NCBI GenBank assembly: GCA_965116785.1
Contig: OZ220731.1
Coordinates: forward strand, 3,348,001 to 3,412,000
DNA length: 64,000 bases
From: Bin87 sp965116785
GTDB taxonomy: Bacteria; Chloroflexota; Dehalococcoidia; Lucifugimonadales; UBA3495
Direction: 5' to 3'
Position 1 is the first letter of the stretch, and each line of letters begins with the position of its first letter. The translations under genes were made by a program, and so were the position numbers. Below are positions 62,944 to 64,000 of this stretch, in pieces. The notes under the pieces are model-generated. The model ran no database searches, was not told where the DNA came from, and saw only the letters and a list, made by a program, of their open reading frames with translations.

Positions 62944-62949
62944 CCGCCA

Positions 62950-63855
62950 ATGACGGGCGAAACCGAGCGCCTCGGGGAACGTGTCCCCGCCCTGCCCGTC
63001 GCCAGCGGCGCCCGCCGTCGACGGCAGTGGACTGCACTGCTGCGGGAGCCGGGGACCGCGTTGGGCCTGTTCCTGGTGGTGTCCCTGCTGCTGGCGGGGT
63101 TATTGGCGCCCTGGCTTCCCCTGGATGATCCCACCGAAATCGATCTGCCCGAACGGTTGCTCTCTCCGTCAACGGAGCACCTCCTGGGCACCGACCACCT
63201 GGGTCGGGACACCTTCAGCCGAATCGTTTACGGCGCGCGCATGACCCTGCTGGCCGCCGCCGTCACCCTGGCCCTCAGCATGACCATCGCGCTTTCGGTG
63301 GGAATACTGTCCGGATACCACGGTGGTTGGACGGATACGGCGCTGATGGGGGTCGTGGACCTGCTGCTGGCGTTCCCCTCGCTGATCCTCGCGCTGGCCG
63401 TGGCGGGCGCGCTGGGGCCCGGCCTGTTCAACGTGCTGCTGGCGGCCGGCGCGGTCTGGTGGGTGGGTCATGCCCGCATCATTCGCGGGGTCACGCTGGG
63501 GGCGCGCCAGATGGAGTACGTGACGGCGGCGCGGGCTGCCGGAGCCGGAAACCTGCGGATCATCCTCCGGCATATTGCTCCCAACATCCTCGGCCCGATC
63601 GTCGTGATCGCGTCCCTGGACGTGGGCTGGATCATACTTGGAATTGCCGGCCTCAACTTCCTGGGACTGGGCGCGCAGCCGCCCACCCCCGAATGGGGCG
63701 CAATGCTCAACGATGCCCGCCCCCACTTGCAGACGGCGCCTCGCCTTTTGCTGCTGCCCGGGGCGTCTATTTTCGTAGCCGTGCTGGGGTTCAACCTGCT
63801 GGGCGACGGCCTGCGGGATCTGCTCGACCCACGGACCGTGCGACCGGGCAACTGA
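62950..63855 (+). CDS. ABC transporter permease, NikC/DppC type
   Basis: The 301-aa inner-membrane protein has an N-terminal cytoplasmic tail, a first helix (GLFLVVSLLLAGLLAPWLPL), the family's HLLGTDHLGRDTFSRIVYGA motif before the transport domain, and the EAA loop TAARAAGAGNLRIILRHIAP. It pairs with the NikB-type permease. The ATPase genes that should follow are not found in the remaining 145 bases, so they either lie beyond the window or elsewhere. Confidence 0.93.
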   Translation: MTGETERLGERVPALPVASGARRRRQWTALLREPGTALGLFLVVSLLLAGLLAPWLPLDDPTEIDLPERLLSPSTEHLLGTDHLGRDTFSRIVYGARMTLLAAAVTLALSMTIALSVGILSGYHGGWTDTALMGVVDLLLAFPSLILALAVAGALGPGLFNVLLAAGAVWWVGHARIIRGVTLGARQMEYVTAARAAGAGNLRIILRHIAPNILGPIVVIASLDVGWIILGIAGLNFLGLGAQPPTPEWGAMLNDARPHLQTAPRLLLLPGASIFVAVLGFNLLGDGLRDLLDPRTVRPGN

Positions 63856-64000
63856 CCCCCGTTGCTGTAGCCCGATAAGGCCAAGTCTGTTCAGCATAGG
63901 CAGGACTTCCGCTGGTGGCGGAGTTTTCCACGGAAGAATTCGCCACTACCGGCGTTGCGCCACCACGGTCTCGGGGTTAACCGGAACAGTGGCCTCGCCA
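63856..64000. other. Window end, mostly non-coding
   Basis: After the permease stop no start with a ribosome-binding site is seen. On the minus strand the last bases read GEATVPVNPETVVAQRR before a stop, possibly the end of a gene entering from the right, but it is too short to judge. Confidence 0.3.

Overview
The window is GC-rich bacterial DNA in which the genes of ordinary cell life are few and mobile or defence genes are many. No rRNA, tRNA or ribosomal protein gene was recognised, so the organism cannot be named from it. The spacious intergenic DNA, lipoprotein signals, SBP_bac_5-type transporter behind a cobalamin riboswitch, and surface beta-sandwich repeats would fit an uncultivated Chloroflexota-like lineage, but that is only an impression.

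Region 1 (1-23.3 kb) is a decayed defence island. It holds the C-terminal part of a very large helical protein running off the left edge, a DUF262/GmrSD-type protein, and a SIR2-NTPase-TPR gene cut in two by a complete IS21 element with a 6-bp target duplication. A truncated and frameshifted mutL remnant follows, then a leftward operon of type III restriction subunits (res, then mod) plus a possible QxK nuclease-like protein. The island ends with an AAA/DUF4143 gene interrupted by one amber codon and a PD-(D/E)XK-like protein. Several of these genes are broken by single changes that can be pinpointed.

Region 2 (23.4-36.9 kb) is a patchwork of small genes. It has a chain of overlapping mini-genes, several with CxxC pairs, a STAS protein, two lipoproteins (one a serpin with an inhibitory-type hinge), a zinc-less TnpB-like transposon inside an unknown gene, a HEPN/PaREP1-like gene next to a very small Rieske-like gene, and TnpB element copy 1.

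Region 3 (36.9-40.8 kb) is an SbcD/YhaO nuclease and SbcC/YhaN ATPase pair with overlapping stop and start codons. TnpB copy 1 sits 14 bp upstream of the first gene.

Region 4 (about 40.8-57.1 kb) looks like an integrated plasmid or integrative element. It contains a ColE2-like replicase/primase with GC-rich repeats downstream, a lipoprotein, TnpB copy 2 inserted into a small gene, a minimal tyrosine recombinase with a decayed partial duplicate, three consecutive recombinase-type genes (one with what look like four core-binding domains, one lacking catalytic residues), an excisionase, a phage-type integrase and putative att-arm repeats.

Region 5 (57.3-59.6 kb) is a surface-protein pseudogene broken by an 11-bp tandem-repeat expansion and by stop codons.

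Region 6 (59.7-63.9 kb) is a cobalamin riboswitch and terminator followed by a substrate-binding protein and two permeases of the peptide/nickel ABC family, most simply read as cobalt or corrinoid uptake. The ATPase subunits are not in the window.
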